Below the pieces are notes generated by a model. It saw only the letters and a program-made list of their open reading frames with translations, ran no database searches and had not been told where the DNA came from. Source: an uncultured Bacteroidales bacterium (GTDB lineage: Bacteria > Bacteroidota > Bacteroidia > Bacteroidales > ML635J-15). From it: a DNA stretch of 6,870 nt. Shown one piece after another: positions 1-5,732 of the stretch. The stretch spans positions 655 to 7,524 of the forward strand of contig CAJOEG010000081.1 in assembly GCA_905233405.1 (NCBI GenBank), read 5' to 3'. Every line of letters begins with the position of its first letter. Position 1 is the stretch's first letter. Position numbers and translations under genes: made by a program.

Positions 1-374
1 AACGAACCGAACAGTATTATGTCGTCGTGCTTCACTTCGGGGAAGGTAATCTTTATTTCACCGTTGACGCGAATCTTGTAGAAACTGTAGGCAGGCTCGC
101 GCGTATCGTAGAGAAAGGCAAGCGCAACACGAGACTTTGCATCGTTGTACAAGGTCAAATACTTGGTCGATACGTTGTTGTCCGACAGGAAGTCGGCAAT
201 AATGTTACCAATAGCATCGTTTGCCTGGTCGCCTACGACATAAACCTTTTCGCCCATACGTCCAAGCGACACCGAAGTGTTGAGGATTGGTCCGCCCGGA
301 CAAGATTCCACAGCCTTACCGTTACGGAAAATGATGTCGTAAACGGTTTCGCCAATACAATATATCTTTCGCAT
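1..374 (-). CDS. PfkB/ribokinase-family sugar kinase, N-terminal part (runs off left edge)
   Basis: This reads on the minus strand from ATG at 374-372 to the window edge, giving 124 codons without a stop. The product begins MRKIYCIGETVYDIIF, followed by PGGPILNTSVSLGRMG (residues about 27-42) and VVGDQANDAIGNIIADFL. These are the N-terminal signatures of PfkB-family kinases: the first beta strand with G-E-x-x-x-D, then the GG-x-x-x-N substrate-binding segment and the G-D-D/N-x-x-G stretch. Family members phosphorylate sugars or nucleosides with ATP in the cytoplasm; in Bacteroidota this subgroup is usually annotated fructokinase or carbohydrate kinase. The ATP-binding C-terminal motif (GAGD) lies outside the window, so substrate and completeness cannot be judged. 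About 300 residues is usual, so roughly 60% is missing. An exact TATCTTTG promoter element sits 18 nt before the start. The long open frame on the opposite strand here is a shadow. Confidence 0.9.
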   Translation of the reverse strand, partial: MRKIYCIGETVYDIIFRNGKAVESCPGGPILNTSVSLGRMGEKVYVVGDQANDAIGNIIADFLSDNNVSTKYLTLYNDAKSRVALAFLYDTREPAYSFYKIRVNGEIKITFPEVKHDDIILFGS

Positions 375-392
375 AATTAAAATTTGTGAGGG

Positions 393-400
393 CAAAGATA
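393..400 (-). promoter_or_regulatory. Bacteroidota -7 promoter element for the PfkB kinase
   Basis: Read on the minus strand the sequence is TATCTTTG, an exact match to the Bacteroidota sigma-ABfr -7 consensus TAnnTTTG. It ends 18 nt before the kinase ATG, predicting a leader of about 10 nt. I see no TTG at the expected -33 position, so the upstream element is weak or absent. Confidence 0.6.
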
Positions 401-441
401 AGAAAAGTTTATGAGTTTGTATGTTTCACGTTTATAAGTTT

Positions 442-619
442 GAATGCCTACGGCGTTTCTGTGGCTAAAGCCGTTTCTATGCCTGCGGCGTTTCTGAGTT
501 TCAATGGCTGACGCCGTTTCTGTGTTTCACGTTTCAATGGCTAAAGCCGTTTCTGAGTTTGAATGGCTGACGCCGTTTCTAAGTTTCTCGCTTTGCTGTT
601 TCTGTGGCTGACGCCGTTT
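442..619 (+). repeat. Intergenic repeat block A: seven copies of a 13-14 bp mini-palindrome plus GTTT
   Basis: Seven cores start at 446, 463, 481, 506, 539, 565 and 606. Their sequences are GCCTACGGCGTTT, GGCTAAAGCCGTTT, GCCTGCGGCGTTT, GGCTGACGCCGTTT, GGCTAAAGCCGTTT, GGCTGACGCCGTTT and GGCTGACGCCGTTT. Each core is a short inverted repeat (GCC/GGC or GGC/GCC around a 3-4 nt loop) followed by GTTT, usually preceded by AATG or GTG and followed by CT. Spacing is irregular (17 to 41 bp), so this is neither a simple tandem array nor a CRISPR. The block lies upstream of both flanking divergent genes. No credible gene lies in it. Related cores recur in three other intergenic regions of the window. 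Confidence 0.9.
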
Positions 620-628
620 CTATGTTTT

Positions 629-699
629 GGGCTCGAAGGCTAACAGGCTTGAAGTCTTTTTTGGGCTTTTTGCCTTCTCTTCTTTGAGCCTTTTAGCCC
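629..699. repeat. Large imperfect palindrome between divergent genes
   Basis: The left arm starts GGGCTCGAAGGCTAAC at 629. The right arm ends at 699 in GAGCCTTTTAGCCC. About 18 of the first 26 arm positions are complementary, with perfect GGGCT/AGCCC ends and a second GGCT/AGCC pairing inside. The left arm closely resembles DNA at 2434-2454, so this belongs to a repeat type and not to one gene's private terminator. It sits upstream of both neighbours, which argues against a plain terminator role. Confidence 0.6.
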
Positions 700-731
700 C
701 CAATATTCTATGGCTGCTTGTGTTGCGATGC

Positions 732-751
732 GCTGAGCGTAGCCGAATTAT
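732..751 (+). repeat. Second repeat type (GCTGAGCGTAGCCGAA element)
   Basis: GCTGAGCGTAGCCGAATTAT matches 2588-2607 (GCTGAGCACCGCCGAAGTAT) at 16 of 20 positions on the same strand. The second copy lies inside a protein-coding sorting domain. It resembles the widespread bacterial repeats of the CTGAGCGxAGTCGAAGGG type. The rest of 700-856 holds one decayed core near 764-775 and the probable promoter of the next gene; I see no gene there. Confidence 0.5.
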
Positions 752-815
752 ACCCGTTTCAATGGCTGTCGTTGTGGGCTTACAAAAAATTCCCCTTAGC
801 ACAATAATTAAGGCA

Positions 816-824
816 TAAAGTTTG
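816..824 (+). promoter_or_regulatory. Possible -7 element for the DUF4173-like gene
   Basis: TAAAGTTTG resembles TAnnTTTG with one extra base between TA and TTTG. It lies 32 nt before the ATG at 857. No convincing TTG is present at -33. This is the best candidate on this side, but weak. Confidence 0.25.
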
Positions 825-856
825 TTATGTATTAGCGCACCAAAATAAAATAAGGT

Positions 857-2377
857 ATGAAAAGATTAGCATACATTTTCGCTTCGGTGGCTACCGCGCT
901 GGTATTCACCTTGTTGTTCTTTGAAAATAGCATAGGTCTCAACCTCGTAATTCTTGAATGGATAACAATCCCCATAATGCTGATACTCAACAGACCGTTC
1001 AAGTTCAACAAACTTACAGTCACGGCTTTGGCGGTGCTTCTGACCACCTCGCTTGCTGTGCTGTACTCGCATTCGGGATGGACGATTTTCGTCAACATAC
1101 TTATGTTCTTCACTTGCAACAGCATAATTGTTTTCAAGGAATACCGCAGTTATATGTACGCTGCCTTCGAGGCATTCCGCAACGCTGCACTTTCGTTTGT
1201 TCCGCAGACAAACAAAAAGCACGAGGACGGTGAACCCAAGATGAAAAAAAGCAAGATTTTATGGCTAACGGTGCTGGCATTCGTAATAACAATGGCGTTC
1301 GTGCTGCTGTACTCGCTCGGCAGTTCTCGGTTCGGCGATATGGTTGCCGACCTTATCAGGTCGCTGAATTTCAAGTTCGTACTGCTGTTCTTGTTCGGAC
1401 TTGTGTTTGCAAACTTCGCATTCCGCAAGAAGACCGAAAAACTTATGACCTACGAAGCTGGCAAAAACGAAATTATGGAACACAAGCGTAGGAAAAAATA
1501 TCTCCGCGGACTTTCACAAACGCTTAAAAACCGCAATTTCTTCGGAATTATGCTTCTCGGAATGTTGAACATCGTACTGCTTTTCTTCAATATCAGCGAC
1601 ATACGCTACGTTTGGTTCTTCTCGTGGGACGGCAGTTTCCTGAAGGAATATGTACACGAAGGCACTTGGATTCTCGTTTTCTGCATACTTATTTCGCAGA
1701 TGATTGCATTGCTCCTTTTCCGCGCAAACCTCAACTTCTACAGCCGCAACCGACTGCTGAAAATCTTGACAATGATATGGCTTGCGCAAAACTGCCTGAT
1801 GACTATCTCGGTAGGAATAAGAAATTTCTGGTATGTGAAGTACTTCGGTCTGGCGTTCGGTCGTATTGCTGTTTTCTTCTTCCTAGTGCTTGTTGTTGTC
1901 GGACTGATTTCCATAATGGTAAAGGTAAGCAAGCGCAAAACTATGTTCTATCTTTTCAAGGTCAACAGTTACGCCTTTATGGTTGTGATTTCGTTGTCGG
2001 CTTTGGTAAACTGGAGCGTAGTGATTGCGCAGTACAACTTTGCTCATAGCGACAGTTCGTTCATCGAATATTCCTTTATGGCGCAACTGAGCGACCCAGC
2101 ACTGCCATACCTGACAAAGACCCGCGAAGAACTTGACCTTATCGACCAGCAGCAACGACAGGCAATGAAATTCGACACAAGGCAGGACTATTTCATAACG
2201 TCAAAGAAGTACGAAATCCTTATCAAGATGAAAATCGTAGACTTCAAGGAGAGGTACAAAAACCAGAACTTTCTTGAATGGAACCTCGCTGACGAATGGG
2301 CATACCGTGAACTGAAAAAAAGCGGTTTTGCCGACGATACGGAATTTAGTGCGGATTGGTTCGACCTTATAAAGTAA
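857..2377 (+). CDS. DUF4173/DUF4153-type polytopic membrane protein
   Basis: The 506-residue product has about 11 hydrophobic segments, roughly at residues 5-22, 26-45, 53-70, 76-93, 133-152, 172-189, 229-246, 269-288, 302-320, 333-355 and 372-391. A soluble charged tail of about 115 residues follows. Visible signatures fit the DUF4173/DUF4153 group: EYVHEGTWILVF (264-275), NFYSRNRLLKILTMIWLAQN (293-312), RNFWYVKYFGLAFGRI (322-337), and NFAHSDSS...YSFMAQLSDPALPYL after the last membrane segment. Function is not established for this family; some members sit near regulators, but nothing here supports a role. A lysine-rich cytoplasmic or periplasmic loop (about 113-132) splits the first four segments from the rest. 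The start is ATG at 857, preceded by the purine-rich AATAAGG. It appears to be a single-gene unit, with repeat DNA starting directly after its TAA stop. Confidence 0.85.
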   Translation: MKRLAYIFASVATALVFTLLFFENSIGLNLVILEWITIPIMLILNRPFKFNKLTVTALAVLLTTSLAVLYSHSGWTIFVNILMFFTCNSIIVFKEYRSYMYAAFEAFRNAALSFVPQTNKKHEDGEPKMKKSKILWLTVLAFVITMAFVLLYSLGSSRFGDMVADLIRSLNFKFVLLFLFGLVFANFAFRKKTEKLMTYEAGKNEIMEHKRRKKYLRGLSQTLKNRNFFGIMLLGMLNIVLLFFNISDIRYVWFFSWDGSFLKEYVHEGTWILVFCILISQMIALLLFRANLNFYSRNRLLKILTMIWLAQNCLMTISVGIRNFWYVKYFGLAFGRIAVFFFLVLVVVGLISIMVKVSKRKTMFYLFKVNSYAFMVVISLSALVNWSVVIAQYNFAHSDSSFIEYSFMAQLSDPALPYLTKTREELDLIDQQQRQAMKFDTRQDYFITSKKYEILIKMKIVDFKERYKNQNFLEWNLADEWAYRELKKSGFADDTEFSADWFDLIK

Positions 2378-2384
2378 GTTCAAT

Positions 2385-2414
2385 GGCTGCGCCGTTTGAA
2401 TGCCTGCGGCGTTT
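2385..2414 (+). repeat. Intergenic repeat block B: two mini-palindrome cores
   Basis: GGCTGCGCCGTTT (2385-2397) and GCCTGCGGCGTTT (2402-2414) are spaced 17 bp start to start. The first begins 7 bp after the upstream stop codon. The two cores keep the TGC loop but swap GGC/GCC for GCC/GGC arms, the clearest adjacent example of paired arm change in the window. Confidence 0.85.
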
Positions 2415-2433
2415 CTTGGTTTTTGGGTTTGTA

Positions 2434-2515
2434 GGCTCGAAGGCTCACAGGCTTGAAGCCATAACGTGCAGAACGTTATTACGACTTTGGCTGTTAGCCT
2501 ATTAGACCTTTAGCC
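2434..2515. terminator. Large two-part hairpin between convergent genes, probable bidirectional terminator
   Basis: Two 27-nt arms (2434-2460 and 2489-2515) are complementary at 18 of 27 positions, with perfect GGCT/AGCC ends and a five-base match in the middle. Inside them is a perfect 7-bp stem, ATAACGT (2461-2467) and ACGTTAT (2473-2479), with a GCAGA loop. CCCCTTTTTG follows at 2513-2522, giving a T-run for plus-strand transcripts. It lies between the stop of the DUF4173-like gene (2377) and the stop of the secreted protein (2535), so transcription from both sides would meet it. The outer arms are repeat-derived, so termination is inferred. Confidence 0.55.
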
Positions 2516-2534
2516 CCTTTTTGTACAGTTTCTG

Positions 2535-4469
2535 TTATTCCTTCACAAATTTCCGATGGCTGATAACCGCCCCCTGAGCCTGTGGTTGCTGAGCACCGCC
2601 GAAGTATCGAAGGGTGCGGATGCGTACCACATACACTCCACTTCTCAAATCTTCCACATCACAAACCGCATTATCGCTATTTACCTCAATGCGTTTTACA
2701 ACCTGCCCCATCACATTCACAATCTCGATTTCTGAAATTGTTTGCGAAGATGTGATGTTGAGAATGTCGGTGGTCGGGTTTGGGAATACTTTTACATCGT
2801 CAAAGTCCTGTTCTTCAATATTCACAGGATTAATAAGATTTAATCTGCGCGTAAACGAATATCCTCCCAAACTTGCCGTGATATTCTCGCTACCAGAAGC
2901 AAGGATTGTAGCATTTTCGCCAACAATTGATAATCTACTGCCCGATGCCCACGAAACACTATTCTCCGTGCCAACTGTAAAATGATGCTGTACAAGGTCA
3001 ACATCATCGTAATCGTCTGCACTTTCAGCATACAGATAAATCGGCGTTGCAAAAAGCATAGCGAGCGAATCGTTTTCCAGACCTAGCGGAATAGGATAAC
3101 GACCTTCGGCATAACTCCAGCCATCGCCTAGCATAGCGCGAAGTTCAGGAGTGTCGCCTGTTAGTTGGGAAGTAAATCTCCATTCGTACATTCCTTCCTC
3201 ATAATCGGCATTGTAGGCAAGCATCTGTGCATCGTAGTAATTATGGTCAAAATAAACACTATCGCCCCAAAAATCAAAACCTTCATAACCATCAAAAGCA
3301 TAGTGCCCGGAATATATTGCAGATCCATCAACACGACCTATGTTAAGACAATTTGCGAGTGTATCGCCACATAACGAAGCAAATGTACCTGCAATGCCAC
3401 CGACTATTGAATCTCCATGTATATACCCAGAATTATAACAGTCAACTATTCTTCCACTCGGATAAACATAACCTTCTCCCATAATCCAAATGGAATCGTT
3501 GCCAGTATAGCGACCTACTATGCCTCCAATATTATAATTCCCAGAAATGTTACCATAATTTGTGCAATTTTCAATGCTTACATTTCCTGATATATCTCCA
3601 ACAATGCCTCCCATATAATATGTATCCGATGACTGTATATCGCCAACATTCTTGCATTTCATTATAAACCTTCTATAATTTTCATTACCAGAAACGGCCA
3701 GAACTTGTCCTACTATTCCACCTATACTATTGCAAGTAATATTATCAGAACTTCCTGAAATTTGGCCATAATTTATGCACCCGATTATGTTACCACCTCC
3801 CAGGAAAGTGCATATCCCACCAGTTCCATCTCCATATATTTTAAAATGGCCATAATTTTGGCAATCAACTATATTGGAGTAATTAGATCCTCTATGACAT
3901 ATTCCTCCAACTTGTTGGGTTGTAGTATTTGTAAGATTTGTGCAGGATATTATATTCCCCAAATTCTCCCATGCAATACCGCCAAAAGTCTGCAAGACAC
4001 TGCCTAATCGTAATTTTGTAGTGCATCTGCATATTGTTCCGTAATTATTAACACAAACTCCTCCACCACCATAATTTGAAGAAAGAAAGCCTACAATTCT
4101 AAGAGAATCCACATAACCTACATTTTCTTCAACTCCACCAATTGCGCCAAAAAGAGCGGCATAAGAATCATCTGAATTTATATTCAATGCCAATGTATGA
4201 CCTCCACCATAAAAATAGCCACAAAATCCCCTTCCGTTGTTTGTCCTACCAAGCATAATTGGTAGCGAATCATTAACAATATCGTTCATAAGTCTGAAAT
4301 GCTTGTTGTCTAAGTTATTGCCAAGATTCAAACTGTCGCCTATTTCTTCAAGGTGTGCTACTGTATATATGCGGTAAGGGTCTGATTCAGTACCATTTCC
4401 GCCGCCGAATTGAGCGAAAGCAAATACTGCCAAAAGACAGCCTACAATCAATGTGAATATTCTTTTCAT
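2535..4469 (-). CDS. Secreted GLUG-repeat protein with T9SS type A sorting domain
   Basis: The 644-residue product starts MKRIFTLIVGCLLAVFAFAQ, a typical signal peptide cleaved near residue 20. Then comes GTESDPYRIYTVAHLEEI, the lead-in usual in GLUG/beta-helix surface proteins. About eight repeats follow (roughly residues 135-380), each pairing GGI(V/A/C)G-like and C-x-N-Y-G-x-I-like strands; the clearest GGIxG are at about 250, 287, 315 and 357. A spacer leads to the T9SS sorting domain from about residue 560: VFPNPTTDILNI, then IEIVNVMGQVVKRIEV, then LRSGVYVVRI. T9SS carries such proteins across the outer membrane, where they are released or anchored. A surface or adhesive role is inferred. 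I chose ATG at 4469; an in-frame TTG three codons earlier only lengthens the signal peptide. Oddities are an in-frame repeat-like insertion near the C-terminus and an AT-rich centre. Confidence 0.87.
   Translation of the reverse strand: MKRIFTLIVGCLLAVFAFAQFGGGNGTESDPYRIYTVAHLEEIGDSLNLGNNLDNKHFRLMNDIVNDSLPIMLGRTNNGRGFCGYFYGGGHTLALNINSDDSYAALFGAIGGVEENVGYVDSLRIVGFLSSNYGGGGVCVNNYGTICRCTTKLRLGSVLQTFGGIAWENLGNIISCTNLTNTTTQQVGGICHRGSNYSNIVDCQNYGHFKIYGDGTGGICTFLGGGNIIGCINYGQISGSSDNITCNSIGGIVGQVLAVSGNENYRRFIMKCKNVGDIQSSDTYYMGGIVGDISGNVSIENCTNYGNISGNYNIGGIVGRYTGNDSIWIMGEGYVYPSGRIVDCYNSGYIHGDSIVGGIAGTFASLCGDTLANCLNIGRVDGSAIYSGHYAFDGYEGFDFWGDSVYFDHNYYDAQMLAYNADYEEGMYEWRFTSQLTGDTPELRAMLGDGWSYAEGRYPIPLGLENDSLAMLFATPIYLYAESADDYDDVDLVQHHFTVGTENSVSWASGSRLSIVGENATILASGSENITASLGGYSFTRRLNLINPVNIEEQDFDDVKVFPNPTTDILNITSSQTISEIEIVNVMGQVVKRIEVNSDNAVCDVEDLRSGVYVVRIRTLRYFGGAQQPQAQGAVISHRKFVKE
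2571..2619 (-). repeat. Repeat-like DNA inserted in frame in the T9SS sorting domain
   Basis: On the plus strand this stretch begins with CCCTGAGC and ends with CGAAGGGTGCGG, the ends of the common CCCTGAGC...CGAAGGG repeat type. Its middle matches 732-751 at 16 of 20 positions. In the protein it encodes roughly TLRYFGGAQQPQAQGA between VVRIR and VISHRKFVKE. A normal sorting domain would run from VVRI through a short turn to SHRKFVK. The reading frame and both flanking strands are kept. Boundaries are approximate. Confidence 0.55.
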
Positions 4470-4557
4470 AACCAACAATTTAATTTACACATACTTTTCA
4501 AGCATAGACTACGCGCCAATATCAATATACCAAATGGCTATTATCCTATGCTCGTTG

Positions 4558-4586
4558 CAAATATAATCAATTTATCAATACAACAA
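4558..4586 (-). promoter_or_regulatory. Promoter of the secreted GLUG protein
   Basis: On the minus strand TTG (4586-4584) is followed after 18 nt by TATATTTG (4565-4558), matching both the -33 and -7 elements of Bacteroidota promoters. It lies just inside the edge of repeat block C and predicts a leader of about 80 nt before ATG at 4469. A weaker alternative, TATGCTTG, lies at 4506-4499 with TTG 16 nt upstream. Confidence 0.55.
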
Positions 4587-4606
4587 TACATTTTTTGAAG
4601 ATTTAT

Positions 4607-4714
4607 GCCTACGGCGTTTAAGAATTCAAAGTTCAAGAGTTCAAGGTTCAACGATTTGAAGATTTGAAGATTTGGGGCTTGAAGGCTAAAAGGCTTAAAG
4701 GCTAGAAGCCGTTT
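4607..4714 (+). repeat. Composite repeat module, copy 1
   Basis: The order is core, AAG, four TTCAA units at about 7-bp spacing, ACGATTTGAAGATTTGAAG, a GGCTTGAAGGCTAAAAGGCTT stretch in short periodic units, then a closing core. The 28 bp at 4640-4667 are identical in the other two copies. TTCAA and TTGAA pair around CGAT, so the module centre can form a hairpin. Confidence 0.8.
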
Positions 4715-4753
4715 GAATGGCTGACGCCGTTTCAATGCCTACGGCGTTTGATG

Positions 4754-4853
4754 GGCTAAAGCCGTTTAAGGGTTTAAGGGTTCAACAGTTCAAAGTTCAA
4801 GGTTCAAGGTTCAACGATTTGAAGATTTGAGGGTTGAAGGCTTAAAGCCGTTT
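4754..4853 (+). repeat. Composite repeat module, copy 2
   Basis: Same order of parts as the copy at 4607-4714. It has one more GTTCAA-like unit and a much shorter GGCT-type stretch before the closing core GGCTTAAAGCCGTTT. The shared 28 bp lie at 4803-4830. The change in unit number suggests slippage or recombination within the tandem parts. Confidence 0.8.
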
Positions 4854-4950
4854 GAATGGCTACGACGTTTCTAGGGCTACGCCCGTTTGAAAGTTTCTGG
4901 GGTTGATGGCTGACCGTTTCTCGTTTCACGATTGGGCGCAGGGGATTACC

Positions 4951-5499
4951 CTATATAACTTCGTTCAAATCGAAGTATAAAAGTCTGGTTGGTTCGTCTT
5001 TGTCATCATCGTTCAATGGAACAAATCCATTTCGCATATAGAAAGGTACTGCGTTGGCGTAGGCATCTACAGTAACAAAACGGCATCCGGTCTTATTGTC
5101 AATGACAAAGTAACTTTTTATGAATCGGAGCAGTATTGTTCCTATCTGTTGCCCTTTCAAAGATTTGTCCACTCCCAAACGGCACAATTTCACGGCAGGA
5201 TAACTTCTCAGCCTCTTCTCGTTAACAAAACGCCCTTTGCGAAAGCGATTGAATTCATTCTTGTTTTCAAAGTCACTCAACGAAACCCTGTCGTTCGCCA
5301 AACTAAAGAACGCTACGGTTTGCTTTGTCTCCTTGTCTTCAAAAATATATGTCACAGCCAGCAAAGCCTTGCGGTATGCAACAGCCTCGTTAAGGATGAA
5401 ATCGTTCAAGTCGGCATCACCGCAATCGAAAGACCTTACCTGTTCGCCAACAGACAGTTTGCGAACTTCGTACCGTTTGCTTATTTCAGAAAAATCCAT
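4951..5499 (-). CDS. GNAT-family N-acetyltransferase, TacT-like toxin candidate
   Basis: The 182-residue protein is a single GNAT domain. Visible parts are SFDCGDADLNDFI (23-35), the opening motif of TacT-type toxin acetyltransferases; AFFSLANDRVSL (63-74); motif A, YPAVKLCRLGVDKSLKGQQIGTILL (about 100-124); GCRFVTVDA (138-146); and VPFYMRNGF (151-159) with the conserved tyrosine at 154. Characterised relatives use acetyl-CoA to block the amino group of charged tRNAs and stop translation, and are held in check by an adjacent antitoxin. One residue is odd: the acetyl-CoA loop normally reads (Q/R)xxGx(G/A), but here it is KGQQIG, with Gln at the first glycine. The gene starts 3 nt after the stop of the 50-residue gene upstream, so the two are surely co-transcribed. 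Toxin function is inferred from subgroup motifs and the small partner; an ordinary GNAT enzyme is the alternative. Confidence 0.85.
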   Translation of the reverse strand: MDFSEISKRYEVRKLSVGEQVRSFDCGDADLNDFILNEAVAYRKALLAVTYIFEDKETKQTVAFFSLANDRVSLSDFENKNEFNRFRKGRFVNEKRLRSYPAVKLCRLGVDKSLKGQQIGTILLRFIKSYFVIDNKTGCRFVTVDAYANAVPFYMRNGFVPLNDDDKDEPTRLLYFDLNEVI

Positions 5500-5502
5500 A
5501 TA

Positions 5503-5655
5503 TTAGTTCTTCAATATGCTCATAATAAGATGATAAGCAGCAAGTCTTTCTGCTTTTTCCTCTGGAGTTTCTTTGCGTTCCTCGTTCATTCTTGCTTCAA
5601 ATCTCCGAGCATCTTCACCGAATAATATTGGCGTTTCTTTTATTGGTCGTGCCAT
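5503..5655 (-). CDS. Small 50-residue protein upstream of the GNAT gene, likely antitoxin
   Basis: ATG at 5655 opens a 50-codon frame ending in TAA at 5505-5503. The product begins MARPIKETPILFGEDARRFE and ends AAYHLIMSILKN. It is highly charged, with a short basic start, a likely strand (TPILFG), and two likely helices (about 14-30 and 32-49). I have an unverified impression of similar short proteins before GNAT genes in Bacteroidota; known TacT partners are longer ribbon-helix-helix proteins of the DUF1778 type, which this does not clearly resemble. An exact TACTTTTG promoter element lies 17 nt upstream, and the GNAT start follows after 3 nt. That order (small charged protein first, GNAT second) is the classic toxin-antitoxin layout. 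It is easy to miss because it is so short. Confidence 0.8.
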   Translation of the reverse strand: MARPIKETPILFGEDARRFEARMNEERKETPEEKAERLAAYHLIMSILKN

Positions 5656-5672
5656 AACATTAAATTTTGGTA

Positions 5673-5680
5673 CAAAAGTA
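5673..5680 (-). promoter_or_regulatory. -7 promoter element of the two-gene GNAT unit
   Basis: On the minus strand the sequence is TACTTTTG, an exact TAnnTTTG match ending 17 nt before ATG at 5655. No TTG is seen at -33. A weak promoter helped or blocked by a regulator would fit an autoregulated unit, but I see no clear operator palindrome. Confidence 0.55.
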
Positions 5681-5732
5681 GTAGTTTTTTTGTGGAAATG
5701 AGAAATGTTTTAGGGAAATTTTGAAAATTAAG

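Larger units (their letters stand above)
4607..4919 (+). repeat. Intergenic repeat block C: nine cores, including decayed copies
   Basis: Cores lie at 4607-4619, 4700-4714, 4719-4732, 4737-4749, 4754-4767, 4839-4853, 4858-4870, 4874-4888 and 4908-4919. Most are GCCTACGGC or GGCTnnnGCC forms followed by GTTT. The copy at 4874 is GGGCTACGCCCGTTT, where both arms have grown by one matching base. The copy at 4858 (GGCTACGACGTTT) has lost pairing and the copy at 4908 (GGCTGACCGTTT) has a deletion. GTTCAA-type tandem repeats lie between some cores. The block separates the end of the GNAT gene (4951) from the promoter of the secreted protein. No gene is credible here. Confidence 0.9.

Noticed and set aside
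27..380. Plus-strand open frame of 117 codons
   Set aside because: It is the shadow of the PfkB-type gene on the other strand; its translation shows no recognisable motif, while the minus-strand product shows several.
442..619. CRISPR array
   Set aside because: Units are only 13-17 bp, spacing is irregular, spacers are not unique sequence of equal length, and no cas gene is present.
620..818. Short open frames on both strands over the palindrome and repeats
   Set aside because: They read through repeat DNA, have no start context and resemble nothing known.
4470..4478. TTG start three codons before the secreted protein's ATG
   Set aside because: The ATG at 4469 gives a standard signal peptide start (MKRIF), and no ribosome-binding site favours TTG.
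4541..4735. Minus-strand frame of 64 codons with a repetitive, Phe- and Leu-rich product
   Set aside because: The repetitive translation is produced by the GTTCAA/TTGAAG repeats; it also overlaps the promoter of the secreted protein.
442..4919. Each mini-hairpin followed by GTTT as an intrinsic terminator
   Set aside because: Stems of 3-4 bp and a three-T tail are too weak, and several copies lie upstream of genes or on the wrong strand for the neighbours.
5149..5625. Plus-strand open frame of 158 codons
   Set aside because: It lies opposite the GNAT and small antitoxin-like genes, whose minus-strand products have clear family features.
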